DNA from: Anaerovibrio sp. RM50
GTDB taxonomy: Bacteria > Bacillota > Negativicutes > Selenomonadales > Selenomonadaceae
Assembly: GCF_000622005.1 (NCBI RefSeq)
Contig: NZ_JHWV01000006.1
Location: forward strand, 62,001 to 126,000
Length of the DNA: 64,000 bases
Direction of reading: 5' to 3'
Positions 1-10,338 of the stretch are shown here, one piece after another (position 1 is the first letter of the stretch; every line of letters starts with the position of its first letter). The translations under genes and the position numbers were made by a program. The notes beneath the pieces were generated by a model, which searched no databases, was not told the DNA's origin, and was given only the letters and a program-made list of their open reading frames with translations.

Positions 1-484
1 CATCCGCACTAAAATACTGACCAAAGGTTGTTCCCGCCACATCAGCATCGAAGGCCACCCCATGCATCCCCGCACCATCCCGGCTGGCAGCTGCAATTCC
101 CGCCACATGGGTTCCGTGTTTTAATACGCTCCAGTCGTAGACCCCGGGCGGCTCAAGTTTCGTATCCCCGTAGCCACCATAGGTAAACTGCGCAGTATTA
201 AGCATGGATGAGCCCTTCTTCCCCGAAAAATCCGGGTGGGCAAAATTAATGGGCTGATCGCAGACGCCCATGGTAATCCCACGCCCCGTATACCCCTGAT
301 CGTAGGCCGCTGCCGCATTGACTATGTCTAATCCATTACTGGCCAAATATTCCGGTGTCTCCCAATCCGAGGCATAGGCCACGGGTGCCAAGTGTGCCAC
401 CATAAACCCTGCCGTCATAAATCCTGTAGTCAGCGCCGCCAACAGCCGCTTTCTAAGTTGGTTCTCTTTCTTTTTACTTTTCAT
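1..484 (-). CDS. S8 family (subtilisin-like) serine peptidase, N-terminal part
   Basis: Partial gene cut by the left window edge; 161 codons are visible with no stop. The protein begins MKSKKKENQL and has a long signal peptide with a hydrophobic core at about residues 14-38, so it is exported. The catalytic Asp is probably D76 in GVCDQ and the catalytic His is H123 in HGTHVAGI, the two N-terminal triad motifs of subtilases; the Ser motif lies outside the window. The ATG at 484 is preceded by GGGAGGTG about 11 nt upstream, which fixes the start. In diderm bacteria such proteins often end in an autotransporter barrel, but that part is not visible. Family assignment is firm; substrate unknown. 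Confidence 0.88.
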   Translation of the reverse strand, partial: MKSKKKENQLRKRLLAALTTGFMTAGFMVAHLAPVAYASDWETPEYLASNGLDIVNAAAAYDQGYTGRGITMGVCDQPINFAHPDFSGKKGSSMLNTAQFTYGGYGDTKLEPPGVYDWSVLKHGTHVAGIAAASRDGAGMHGVAFDADVAGTTFGQYFSAD

Positions 485-602
485 GGCCTAACTTACACCT
501 CCCACAGCTTTTTCAAAAAATCCTTTGTCCATGGGTTTGCTGTTGAAAATCCGTTTAATGCTCTAATTAAGAAGCCTCTCATTAGTTTTCTTAATTTTAT
601 CA

Positions 603-646
603 TAAATAAAAAAATTGGGAAATCGCATTCAGTAATGCGACTCCCC
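603..646 (-). terminator. Rho-independent terminator of the 709-1323 gene
   Basis: Hairpin with arms TCGCATT/AATGCGA extended by GGG/CCC (617-646), followed on the minus strand by a run of seven T. It lies just downstream of the 709-1323 stop codon and ahead of the peptidase gene. Confidence 0.8.
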
Positions 647-708
647 ATTTCATTTTTCAGAACTAACTTGCTTTAGAACTGACTTTGGTCTTATATCAAG
701 CTAAAATC

Positions 709-1323
709 TTACTCCTGCTTGTCTTTATAAATAGGAGCCCAGTCTTTTCCGAGATCTCTGTAACCAAACCATTTGGTGGAATTATCCCAGAAGAACTGGT
801 AGCGTGCGGAGCTTGGATATGGACGATATACCTGCTCAAAGGCAAGTACCAGCTTTCCGTCCTTTAATGTAACAATGGTAGGCTGAGCTCCAAGCTCATG
901 AGCGTAGTTCAGGCTGTCAATATAGGTCATCATAGCGTTTTTATCCGGTGAATAACCGTACATATAGGCACGCTCCTGAGACTCAATTACAAAATACAGT
1001 TCGCTGTTGCTGGTATTCTTGATTACACGGAAGGAATAGCCGCCGGTGCTTACTTCAGGATAATAGTTATCAGAGATTCTCTTGTCATCCAGCCATGTGA
1101 GAACGTGCATTCTCTTGTCACTGCTGGCATTCCAGAGCTTTCTCATCTGAATCTTAATGGTACCATACGGAGTGTTGAATTTTTCGTTTACTGCCTCATC
1201 ATCACCTAATTTTTCAGAAAAATTAATTGCTTCATAAACGGTCTGATAGGTTTCAGCAGCAAAGCACACAGAGGCGCATGCAATAACCAGCATACTGACT
1301 AATACGGCAAAAAGCTTTCTCAT
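709..1323 (-). CDS. Secreted protein of unknown function
   Basis: 204 residues. A classic signal peptide (MRKLFAVLVSMLVIACASVCFA|AE) directs export; the mature part is about 180 residues, rich in Tyr and Trp, with no transmembrane segment or known catalytic motif that I can recognise. The ATG is preceded by GAGGAGG at good spacing. It stands alone, with its own terminator downstream and a gap of about 110 nt upstream. Similar small periplasmic proteins are common in Negativicutes, but I do not recognise the family. Function unknown. Confidence 0.75.
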   Translation of the reverse strand: MRKLFAVLVSMLVIACASVCFAAETYQTVYEAINFSEKLGDDEAVNEKFNTPYGTIKIQMRKLWNASSDKRMHVLTWLDDKRISDNYYPEVSTGGYSFRVIKNTSNSELYFVIESQERAYMYGYSPDKNAMMTYIDSLNYAHELGAQPTIVTLKDGKLVLAFEQVYRPYPSSARYQFFWDNSTKWFGYRDLGKDWAPIYKDKQE

Positions 1324-1434
1324 TTCTTGTCCTCCTCATAATAATAAACTTTTTTCCTAATGCGTAATAAATAGTACACATCAAAATCTGACTCTTTAGA
1401 TATTCTACAACCACCTGGATAAATCCTTCATTGA

Positions 1435-3051
1435 TTAAGAAATAATCTTAATGCGTCCCTGTACCTTGCTGTATTCAGGACCAATTTTGCCGTGGAGTCT
1501 GTCAGCAATGTAATTTTGCAGACATTCGTTGTCCAAAACACCTAAACTTTCAGCATCTACAATGGCATTCTCTGTTGTGAGGCCGCCGTAGCTGTCGCCA
1601 CCGGCTTTAATGAAGCTGAATACCACTATTCTGTATTCAGCGTCAGGATCAAAGGCCTTGCCACCCACAGACTTAATGGTTACGCGGCTTCCCGGGGCTG
1701 CCGGGGCATAAAACAGCGAATTTGGATACTGAGGCCCATTTTCATAAGGAACTGTTAAATTCAAGGTATATTCAATCCCCGCAACCTGTGGGAATCCACC
1801 CATTTCGTCAGGAGTTCTCTGGGTGGAGGATTCAATTATTTCCAAAAGCTTTGAGCCCTTAAGGGTAAGAACCCACATTTCGTTGTCAAATGGGAATACA
1901 GACTGTACATCCTTAACCTTGATTTTTCCGGCATTGAAGCCTGTTCTGATGGCCCCGCCGTTTACAATACAGCCATCAGCCTTTTTATCCTGTCCCAAAA
2001 TCTGATTTGACTGCCATAAAATAGCATCTGAGCAGAAATCTCCCATGGCCATTTCCTGATTTCTCAGCCCTGGCATAAATTCTCCGCTCATATCATTTAC
2101 AGCTTCACCAACAGGAGCTGACAAATTCTGCTCAACGTTATAGGAGGCATTGTTTACCAGCTTCTCCACATTTCTGTCAGCCTTTGTGTATTCCCCAAGG
2201 GAAATCATCTTTTCCGTCCATTTGCCGTCCTCGTACACTATACAGCCCAAATGCTCGGTAAAGCTGCCGGTTTCCACCTGCAATGCATGACCAATAACGT
2301 TATTTTTCACTTTATGATCATGGCCGTCAATGAAAATATCAATGCCTCCTACATTGTCAATGATATCCTCGGAACGGTTGCCAATACAGCTGTCGCTGCT
2401 GCCCATGTGACCAAGGGCGATAATAAGATCGCACTTTTCCGCAATTAATTTGCTTACATACATCTGGGTGGAAGCCATAAGAACCTTCCCCTCCAAGAAA
2501 TTCAAATCGGACACATATTTAGGCATGGCACTGGTTTTTGTTTCCGGGGTAGTCATACCGATAATACCGATTTTTCCGTAAGGCTTGTACAAAATTACAT
2601 AGGGCTCTACAAAGGTTTTTCCCGTGTCACTGTAGACAATATTTGAGGAAACAAATGGAAATTTTGCCTCCGTCATTCTGTCCTTCAGCACATCAATACC
2701 ATAATCAAATTCATGGTTGCCCAGGGTAGCAGCATCATAGCCTATGGCGTTCATAAATTTAATACAGGATTTACCCTTGTCGTATTTTGCCAGGGCGCTT
2801 CCCTGAATAATATCCCCGGCATCCAGCATAATTACCTGATAGCCCTTGGACTCCATATCCTTCTTGATCTGGGAAATAATAGGCATGCCGATATGCTTGT
2901 CATCCCCAATGTCATAGCCGTGGGAATCGTTGGTATGGAGAATCATTACCTTGCTGAAATCAGCCGCAAATACGGTCTGGCAAAGCAGCAAAAATACTAC
3001 CAGAAAAGAATACAGCGACCGCTTCAAAATGGTGTCCCGTCTTTGATGCAT
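1435..3051 (-). CDS. Exported 5'-nucleotidase / metallophosphoesterase (UshA family)
   Basis: 538 residues, a normal length for the family. A signal peptide ends near residue 29 (VFA|ADF). The N-terminal metallophosphatase domain shows the dinuclear metal motifs in order: D42-x-H44 in HTNDSHG, D77/D80 in LDAGD, GNHEFDYG near residue 112, GHMG and GHDH. The C-terminal 5'-nucleotidase domain shows NGGAIRTGF and GGDSYGG, which bind the nucleoside. Family members hydrolyse extracellular 5'-nucleotides or 2',3'-cyclic nucleotides to nucleosides and phosphate; the exact substrate cannot be read from sequence. The start has AGGGGG 7 nt upstream. It lies 29 nt downstream of the 3081-4352 membrane protein gene and is probably co-transcribed with it. 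Confidence 0.9.
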   Translation of the reverse strand: MHQRRDTILKRSLYSFLVVFLLLCQTVFAADFSKVMILHTNDSHGYDIGDDKHIGMPIISQIKKDMESKGYQVIMLDAGDIIQGSALAKYDKGKSCIKFMNAIGYDAATLGNHEFDYGIDVLKDRMTEAKFPFVSSNIVYSDTGKTFVEPYVILYKPYGKIGIIGMTTPETKTSAMPKYVSDLNFLEGKVLMASTQMYVSKLIAEKCDLIIALGHMGSSDSCIGNRSEDIIDNVGGIDIFIDGHDHKVKNNVIGHALQVETGSFTEHLGCIVYEDGKWTEKMISLGEYTKADRNVEKLVNNASYNVEQNLSAPVGEAVNDMSGEFMPGLRNQEMAMGDFCSDAILWQSNQILGQDKKADGCIVNGGAIRTGFNAGKIKVKDVQSVFPFDNEMWVLTLKGSKLLEIIESSTQRTPDEMGGFPQVAGIEYTLNLTVPYENGPQYPNSLFYAPAAPGSRVTIKSVGGKAFDPDAEYRIVVFSFIKAGGDSYGGLTTENAIVDAESLGVLDNECLQNYIADRLHGKIGPEYSKVQGRIKIIS

Positions 3052-3080
3052 TTTTCATCCCCCTTTAAAATCTCTTTCAT

Positions 3081-4352
3081 TTATACAGCTATTTTAGCTT
3101 CACCTACTACCTCGCCCTTGGCATTTCTTATGGTTCCGTCCTGGTGGTAGGTCCTGATAACCTTGTCCTCACGATTTACCAAAACCTTGTCCCCATCAGG
3201 ATTTTCCTTAATTCTTCCCATGAGATTGCCATCAGCATCAATTATTGTGCCGGAAGCCTTGGTGAAAATAAGCTCGTTGCCGTCCTCCAACAAAATTCTG
3301 TCCGTATCCGTGGACTCATCATAAATTATTTCAGAGATATTTTCTCCATTCTCGTCCTTAATGGTTGTATGGTTCTCATCGTCCTCCCTAATGGTCTGAA
3401 CGCCGCCATTAAAGAGGGTCTGGAAGCCTGTCTTCCCTTCGTATTTTTCGGACCCCACGTAGATTCCCCGCACAGCCAGGGTTGCCATGGAAGACTCAAT
3501 TGCCGGGGAAAGGGCCGCCGCATTATCCACAAACCAGCTTCCCATATCCAGATTGGCCACATCCATTACTGTTGTCACCTGACTTGGCAGCTCCACAGTA
3601 GGAACATGAATGGTATTGTTTACCCCGTCAATGCCCGCAACGCCGTCGGTACCGTCTGCCAAAGAGCCGGAGAACAAAGTATCCCCTGCCAGGTCAATCT
3701 TAAGGAACGGCAATACAATGGCCATAACCACCAATGGAGTAAGACCGATTACGTAGAAAGCCCTGTCCGTGGTATAACCGTGATCATAAAGCCAGCCCAA
3801 TAGTCTATGAAAGAAGAAGGCCAAAAACAGTGGCATTACATAGGAGCCCACATGAAGGGCCTCCTTGATAAAGCCCGTGGTGGCATTTACAGCATCAACA
3901 CCCTGCTGGCCAAATGTTTCAACAGCAGTTTCCCCACCCGCATTAAAGAAATCCACAACTCTAAGGGTGGCCTGAACAACTATTGTTTCATAAAAGAAGG
4001 AATTGAATACCACCACCAAAAGATAGATGCCATAGGCGTATAGGCCAACGGATAAGGCCCGCCAATTATCTATAACGAAGGTGATGCGCATCAGGAAAAA
4101 TATCAGTGCCAGACAGGCCACAGCGAAGCCCAGAGGCGGAAATATGGCCGTCAGTATAAACACCGCCAGCATTATCAATACAGATTTTTTCAGCACACCC
4201 ATGGCTGTCATGGTGAAGAAAAAAAAGCTGAGAACAAGCCCCAAAATGGCGGAATTGGTGTCCAGGGCAAAGCCCAGGGAAAGCCACCATACCAATAAAA
4301 ACAGATAATGCTTCAGCGTATATGTCCCCTTGCCATCTCCGGTTTTTTCCAT
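3081..4352 (-). CDS. Polytopic membrane protein with C-terminal soluble repeat region, unknown function
   Basis: 423 residues. The N-terminal half has about six hydrophobic segments (residues about 15-35, 40-60, 62-85, 100-120, 165-190 and 200-225). The C-terminal ~190 residues are soluble and rich in Asp, Glu and Gly, with short repeats of the type DGN/DGT followed by a strand (IIDADGNLMG, TYHQDGTIRN), suggesting a beta-rich extracytoplasmic domain. A GGGGTG ribosome binding site precedes the ATG. It is the first gene of a probable two-gene unit with the downstream 5'-nucleotidase. I do not recognise a family. Confidence 0.65.
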   Translation of the reverse strand: MEKTGDGKGTYTLKHYLFLLVWWLSLGFALDTNSAILGLVLSFFFFTMTAMGVLKKSVLIMLAVFILTAIFPPLGFAVACLALIFFLMRITFVIDNWRALSVGLYAYGIYLLVVVFNSFFYETIVVQATLRVVDFFNAGGETAVETFGQQGVDAVNATTGFIKEALHVGSYVMPLFLAFFFHRLLGWLYDHGYTTDRAFYVIGLTPLVVMAIVLPFLKIDLAGDTLFSGSLADGTDGVAGIDGVNNTIHVPTVELPSQVTTVMDVANLDMGSWFVDNAAALSPAIESSMATLAVRGIYVGSEKYEGKTGFQTLFNGGVQTIREDDENHTTIKDENGENISEIIYDESTDTDRILLEDGNELIFTKASGTIIDADGNLMGRIKENPDGDKVLVNREDKVIRTYHQDGTIRNAKGEVVGEAKIAV

Positions 4353-4429
4353 GTAAAATCACCCCAAATCTAATGTGTTCAGAATAATTTCTTCCCTATT
4401 GTATTTCAAAATTTCTCCTAAATACAATT

Positions 4430-4488
4430 ATAACGCAGTTACTCAGAATTTTCCTTCTAATTCAGGAAAAAAAGAATAACTGCGTTAT
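4430..4488. repeat. Perfect 12-bp inverted repeat between the tetR-type gene and the 4352 start
   Basis: Arms ATAACGCAGTTA (4430-4441) and TAACTGCGTTAT (4477-4488) enclose a second short stem TTTTCCT/AGGAAAA (4449-4470). On the minus strand the lower arm ends in GTTATAAT, so a possible -10 box for the 4352 gene lies inside it. It could be a terminator for the TetR gene, or an operator. The T-run is good only in the plus direction (CATTTTTT), where there is no gene to terminate. Confidence 0.6.
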
Positions 4489-4513
4489 CATTTTTTAAGC
4501 GTACTTTATTTTT

Positions 4514-5149
4514 TTAGGCGAAATAAAATTGCCATGCCTTATGAAGATGCTTTCTCAAAAATTCCAGGCCCTTCTTTTCATATTCCGGCTCACAATAGCA
4601 TCTGTTCAAAACATTGGTTGCAGGGAAGGTAAGAACCTTTGCCACATAATCAACGTCAACCTTCTCCTTCGGCTTTCTCAGTTTAAACAAGCGCTCCACC
4701 AGATTACGGGTATGGCGCTCCGGTGTTTCATGAATTTTCTCAATGTACATGGTACGGGCCCGTTCATTGCGGAACTGCTCAATGGTGAGCAATTTTTTTA
4801 TGCTCTGTAAGGTTTCATCATGAAGTACATTTTCAACTAACGGCATCAGATAATTGACAAAGGTTTCCTCATCCATTTGCTCAATATCAATGTCATCCAG
4901 ATCAGTAACTGACAGGGTGTGCTCCTCGTAGAGCTCCTCCACCATGTCGGTGATGGCCTCCACGATCTCCTTTTTGCCGGTAAAATGCTTGTACAGGGAC
5001 GGAGGAGTAACCTTCACTGCCGCAGCAATCATTTCCACACCAACAGCCTCATAGCCATATTCTGAAAAAAGCTTTAATGATTCTTTTAAAATTCTTTGTT
5101 TAGTATCTGTGCGTCTTATGATAATCAAATCCCTTCTTACATTAACCAT
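4514..5149 (-). CDS. TetR/AcrR family transcriptional regulator
   Basis: About 211 residues. The N-terminal helix-turn-helix is typical of TetR (RILKESLKLFSEYGYEAVGV followed by IAAAVKVTPPSLYKHF, residues about 19-56); the rest is an all-helical ligand domain without assignable specificity. The start is ambiguous: the first ATG (5149) has no clear ribosome binding site, while AGAAGG inside the reading frame could serve a rare start a few codons later. A near-consensus promoter lies about 35 nt upstream. The regulon is unknown; the adjacent inverted repeat at 4430-4488 and the membrane protein/5'-nucleotidase pair are the nearest candidate targets. Confidence 0.88.
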   Translation of the reverse strand: MVNVRRDLIIIRRTDTKQRILKESLKLFSEYGYEAVGVEMIAAAVKVTPPSLYKHFTGKKEIVEAITDMVEELYEEHTLSVTDLDDIDIEQMDEETFVNYLMPLVENVLHDETLQSIKKLLTIEQFRNERARTMYIEKIHETPERHTRNLVERLFKLRKPKEKVDVDYVAKVLTFPATNVLNRCYCEPEYEKKGLEFLRKHLHKAWQFYFA

Positions 5150-5184
5150 AAAAACAAAACTTACTTATCCAGATTCCAATTTTA

Positions 5185-5213
5185 ATTATACTTTGAAAAA
5201 TAAATTAACACAA
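5185..5213 (-). promoter_or_regulatory. Sigma-A type promoter of the TetR gene
   Basis: On the minus strand TTGTGT (5208-5213), a 17-nt spacer and TATAAT (5185-5190), giving a predicted start near 5178. The rest of the 313-nt gap 5150-5462 is AT-rich and holds only this promoter and the chemoreceptor terminator. Confidence 0.6.
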
Positions 5214-5386
5214 GAAAAAATAATGCTTTACACTATAAAAGCTAAAGTCATTTACTGATTTATTTTAAATTATTTGGTAAATGAATAATAGCCTAATTAT
5301 CTAAAGGTATATTCCATTTTTTCATATATTAAATTTATTATTATTATGTAACTTCAATAAAATAAGCTCAAAAAATTATCATTATT

Positions 5387-5432
5387 TCAAAAAAAATTCC
5401 TGGGGAACCATCAAATCAATTCCCCAGGAATT
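5387..5432 (-). terminator. Terminator of the chemoreceptor gene
   Basis: Perfect 13-bp inverted repeat AATTCCTGGGGAA / TTCCCCAGGAATT (5395-5407 and 5420-5432), followed on the minus strand by eight T. Confidence 0.9.
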
Positions 5433-5462
5433 TCAATGCTAGTATATTTAATTGGCCAAATC

Positions 5463-7148
5463 TTAGATTCTGAACTTGGTTACATAATTCTGGAGGGACT
5501 GGGACAGCTCAGCAAGGGAATTACTTGCTCTGGCTATCTCATCCATCATGGCGGCCTGCTCCTCGGTGGAAGCACTTACGCTCTGAGCCTCATCTGCGGA
5601 ACGGTTACCCAGCTGAACCACGTTGTCCATGATATTCTGAATATCGTTGCAGACAACCCCGGTCTTTTCAATGGCCTTCAGTGATACATCAATCTGGTTG
5701 GTCATGTCTGTAATAAGTTCGGAAATCTGATCAAAGGCATCACCGGCTTCGGAAACAATCTTGGTTCCTTCCTGTACACCCTCGTTATTTTCCTTCATGG
5801 CCTGAACAGCCTTGATGGTATCGGACTGAATGGTAGTAATCATGTCAGAAATGCTCTTGGCTGCAATCTCGGACTGCTCAGCAAGCTTTCTAACCTCCTC
5901 TGCTACTACGGCAAAGCCGCGGCCTGCCTCACCGGCACGGGCGGCCTCAATAGCTGCATTGAGGGCCAGCAGATTGGTCTGGCTGGCAATATTGGAAATG
6001 GTCTCAATAACCTGAACAATATCCGCAGAACGCTGACCAAGGGCCTCCACAATAACGGAGGACGCATCAATCTGCTTGGACATATTGTGCATGGTATCAA
6101 TGGCCCTGCGAACAGTAACCTGTCCATTTTCAACGCCCTTGAGACTGTTGTTGGCTGCAGTCTTCATATCGTTGGAATAGCTGGTAAGGTCACCCATATC
6201 CTGATTCATGTCAGTAACCTTGCCATTGGTATTTTCAAGCTCTCTGACCTGATTCTGATTATTTTCGGCCATCTTTACGGCACTGTTGGCAACCACCCGG
6301 ATACTTTCACCAGTCTGGTTGGCAGTAGCCGTCAGCTGCTGGCTGGCAGCGGCAACCTGCTCTGCTGATTGGGCAATGTTGGACATCAGTGTTCTGATGG
6401 CATTCTTCATCTTGTTCGTATCGTGGGCCAAATGGGCAATTTCATCAGAACCGTCAATCTGAAGATCCGGAATACTGAGATCACCATTTGATACACTTTC
6501 CAGAGCACTCTGAACATACTTCAGAGGCTGAAGGGTATGACGAACAGCGAAGGTAACAACCACACCCATAATTAGGATAAGGATAATAGTGGCAATGGCC
6601 ATGCTGGTCAAGAAGACGCTTGACATTGCGTCAAGGTCAGATGCAGGAACACCTACAAACAACATGCCGATAATTTTGTTACTTGAATCTTTAATAGGCT
6701 GGTAGCATACATAATAGTCCTTGCCCACAACCTTGGTTACCATGTTAACGGTTTCACCCTTGTTGAGTACCCGCTCTGCAACTTCCTCAGAGCACTTGGT
6801 GCCAGTGGCACGGGAACCGTCTTCCTTTTTAACCGTGGTGGAAACACGGGTATCTCCCTGGAAAATGGTAATGGCATCGCCGGTATACTCGCTGATACGG
6901 TCAATGTTGTCAGTTTTGCCATTGAGTACAACATCGCCCTTGTACAGCTGACCGTTCTTAATACTCCAGGCACCGGCGTACTTGCCCTCAATAACCTCCG
7001 CCAAGTACATGCCATCATCCAAGGCCTTGTCTGTAAGTGACTTATCAAATCCTGATACAGCATTCCGATATCCTAGAAATGCCATTGCCACACAGACGGC
7101 TATAATACAGATACTAAAAAATAAAATTGCTTTCTTTTGCATATTCAT
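5463..7148 (-). CDS. Methyl-accepting chemotaxis protein with single Cache domain
   Basis: 561 residues from the ATG at 7148, which has AGGGGTG 8 nt upstream; the longer in-frame start at 7184 lacks this. Order: membrane segment near residues 5-25, periplasmic single-Cache ligand domain (about 30-165, with [11 protein letters not shown] and [10 protein letters not shown]), second membrane segment (about 180-202), HAMP domain, then a coiled-coil signalling domain. The hairpin tip is the conserved core around [20 protein letters not shown]. The receptor would signal through CheA/CheW, which are not in the window, so the host is probably motile. The ligand is unknown; Cache domains of this kind often bind small carboxylates. 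It is monocistronic with a strong terminator. Confidence 0.93.
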   Translation of the reverse strand: MNMQKKAILFFSICIIAVCVAMAFLGYRNAVSGFDKSLTDKALDDGMYLAEVIEGKYAGAWSIKNGQLYKGDVVLNGKTDNIDRISEYTGDAITIFQGDTRVSTTVKKEDGSRATGTKCSEEVAERVLNKGETVNMVTKVVGKDYYVCYQPIKDSSNKIIGMLFVGVPASDLDAMSSVFLTSMAIATIILILIMGVVVTFAVRHTLQPLKYVQSALESVSNGDLSIPDLQIDGSDEIAHLAHDTNKMKNAIRTLMSNIAQSAEQVAAASQQLTATANQTGESIRVVANSAVKMAENNQNQVRELENTNGKVTDMNQDMGDLTSYSNDMKTAANNSLKGVENGQVTVRRAIDTMHNMSKQIDASSVIVEALGQRSADIVQVIETISNIASQTNLLALNAAIEAARAGEAGRGFAVVAEEVRKLAEQSEIAAKSISDMITTIQSDTIKAVQAMKENNEGVQEGTKIVSEAGDAFDQISELITDMTNQIDVSLKAIEKTGVVCNDIQNIMDNVVQLGNRSADEAQSVSASTEEQAAMMDEIARASNSLAELSQSLQNYVTKFRI

Positions 7149-7312
7149 TATAATTTCACCCCTTTTAAAATTCCCCCTCAGCATGTGTCCAAGATTTTGA
7201 CCATAGTAATGACTACTACTATCCTAATTATGAGTAAATATTTCTACACAAATATATATTTCCCTTCTTTTTTTTTAAAAAAAAAGAAAAATTTTTCCCA
7301 TAATTTTATTCA

Positions 7313-7356
7313 TAAAAAGTAAAAACACGTCATAAAAAAGATTTTATAACGTGTTT
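7313..7356 (-). terminator. Terminator of the RluA-type gene
   Basis: Stem AAACACGT (7323-7330) / ACGTGTTT (7349-7356), extended by ATAAAA/TTTTAT inside the loop and followed on the minus strand by a T-rich stretch. It sits about 25 nt past the 7382 stop. Confidence 0.75.
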
Positions 7357-7381
7357 CAAAAAAGATATTTGAATATTATTC

Positions 7382-8305
7382 TCAGTCCCAGAAGGCTTTC
7401 AGTTTTTCAATGCAGACCACCATATCCTCAGGCAATGGGGCCTTCACTTCCATCATCTGCCCCGTTACGGGGTGCTGAAACTGAATGGCCGAGGCATGGA
7501 GGGCCTGGCGGTTAATGAGTCTTGAAGGGGTGCCATACATCTTATCCCCCAGAACCGGGTGCCCTGCATAATCCATGTGGACCCTTATCTGATGGGTACG
7601 GCCCGTTTCCAGCCACAGCTCCAACAGTGTGTTGGGCCCCACTTCCTCCACCAGCTTGAAATGGGTTACAGCAGACTGCCCCTTGTCATCAGCCCTGCGG
7701 CGGTTGCCCATGCCCGGCACCTTGCCAATACCCTGTTCAATGCGGCCGTCGGGATATTCATCAAGGATTCCCTTCCCCATTACTATTGCAGTATATATGC
7801 GGTGCATGGTCCTGGCCTTAAGCTGTGCCTCCAGCTTTGTCTGATATTCAGGCTTCTTGGCAAAAAGGACACAGCCCGTGGTATCGCGGTCAAGGCGATG
7901 AAGGGGACGAATGGTAATAATCTGTCCCTTATCCCGAAAATAACCAGCCAGAAAATTGGCCAGGGTGAAGCTGTCCGTCTGGCCTGTTGGATGCACCAGC
8001 ATATTGGCAGGCTTGTTCAGCACTATCACAGCATCATCCTCATAAAGCACATCCACGGGGCCAATCTGGGGCTTTACACCAAAGGTGTCATCGGCAAACA
8101 AGCGAATGGCCACCATATCCCCGCCTTTAACCCGCTGCTTGGAATGGACGGGGCGGCCATTTACAAATACATTTTTGGAGCGAAAGAGACGCTGGCGGTT
8201 TCGGGAGGAAACCTTCATAACGGATTTAAGATAATCCTCCACAGTCATATCCCCGTATTTGTCCGCCACTATATATTTTTGCAATGAATTTTGATTTTTC
8301 TTCAT
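7382..8305 (-). CDS. RluA family RNA pseudouridine synthase
   Basis: 307 residues. An N-terminal S4 RNA-binding domain (about 18-75, SRNRQRLFRSKNVFVNG) precedes the RluA catalytic domain. The conserved HRLDRDTTG motif at 136-144 contains the catalytic Asp D139; VLNKPANMLVHPT and GRTHQIRVHM are further family motifs. It isomerises uridine to pseudouridine in rRNA or tRNA; RluD-type 23S specificity is likely from the S4 domain but not proven. Its ATG follows the ligA stop by only 5 nt, and the ribosome binding site (AGGAC) is weak, so translation is probably coupled to ligA. Confidence 0.92.
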   Translation of the reverse strand: MKKNQNSLQKYIVADKYGDMTVEDYLKSVMKVSSRNRQRLFRSKNVFVNGRPVHSKQRVKGGDMVAIRLFADDTFGVKPQIGPVDVLYEDDAVIVLNKPANMLVHPTGQTDSFTLANFLAGYFRDKGQIITIRPLHRLDRDTTGCVLFAKKPEYQTKLEAQLKARTMHRIYTAIVMGKGILDEYPDGRIEQGIGKVPGMGNRRRADDKGQSAVTHFKLVEEVGPNTLLELWLETGRTHQIRVHMDYAGHPVLGDKMYGTPSRLINRQALHASAIQFQHPVTGQMMEVKAPLPEDMVVCIEKLKAFWD

Positions 8306-8310
8306 TATAA

Positions 8311-10329
<2,019 letters not shown>

Positions 10330-10338
10330 TTAATATAA

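Noticed and set aside
7200-7310. Clear sigma-28 (flagellar) promoter for the chemoreceptor
   Set aside because: No convincing TAAA-N15-GCCGATAA match; AT-rich sequence allows many weak sigma-A matches.
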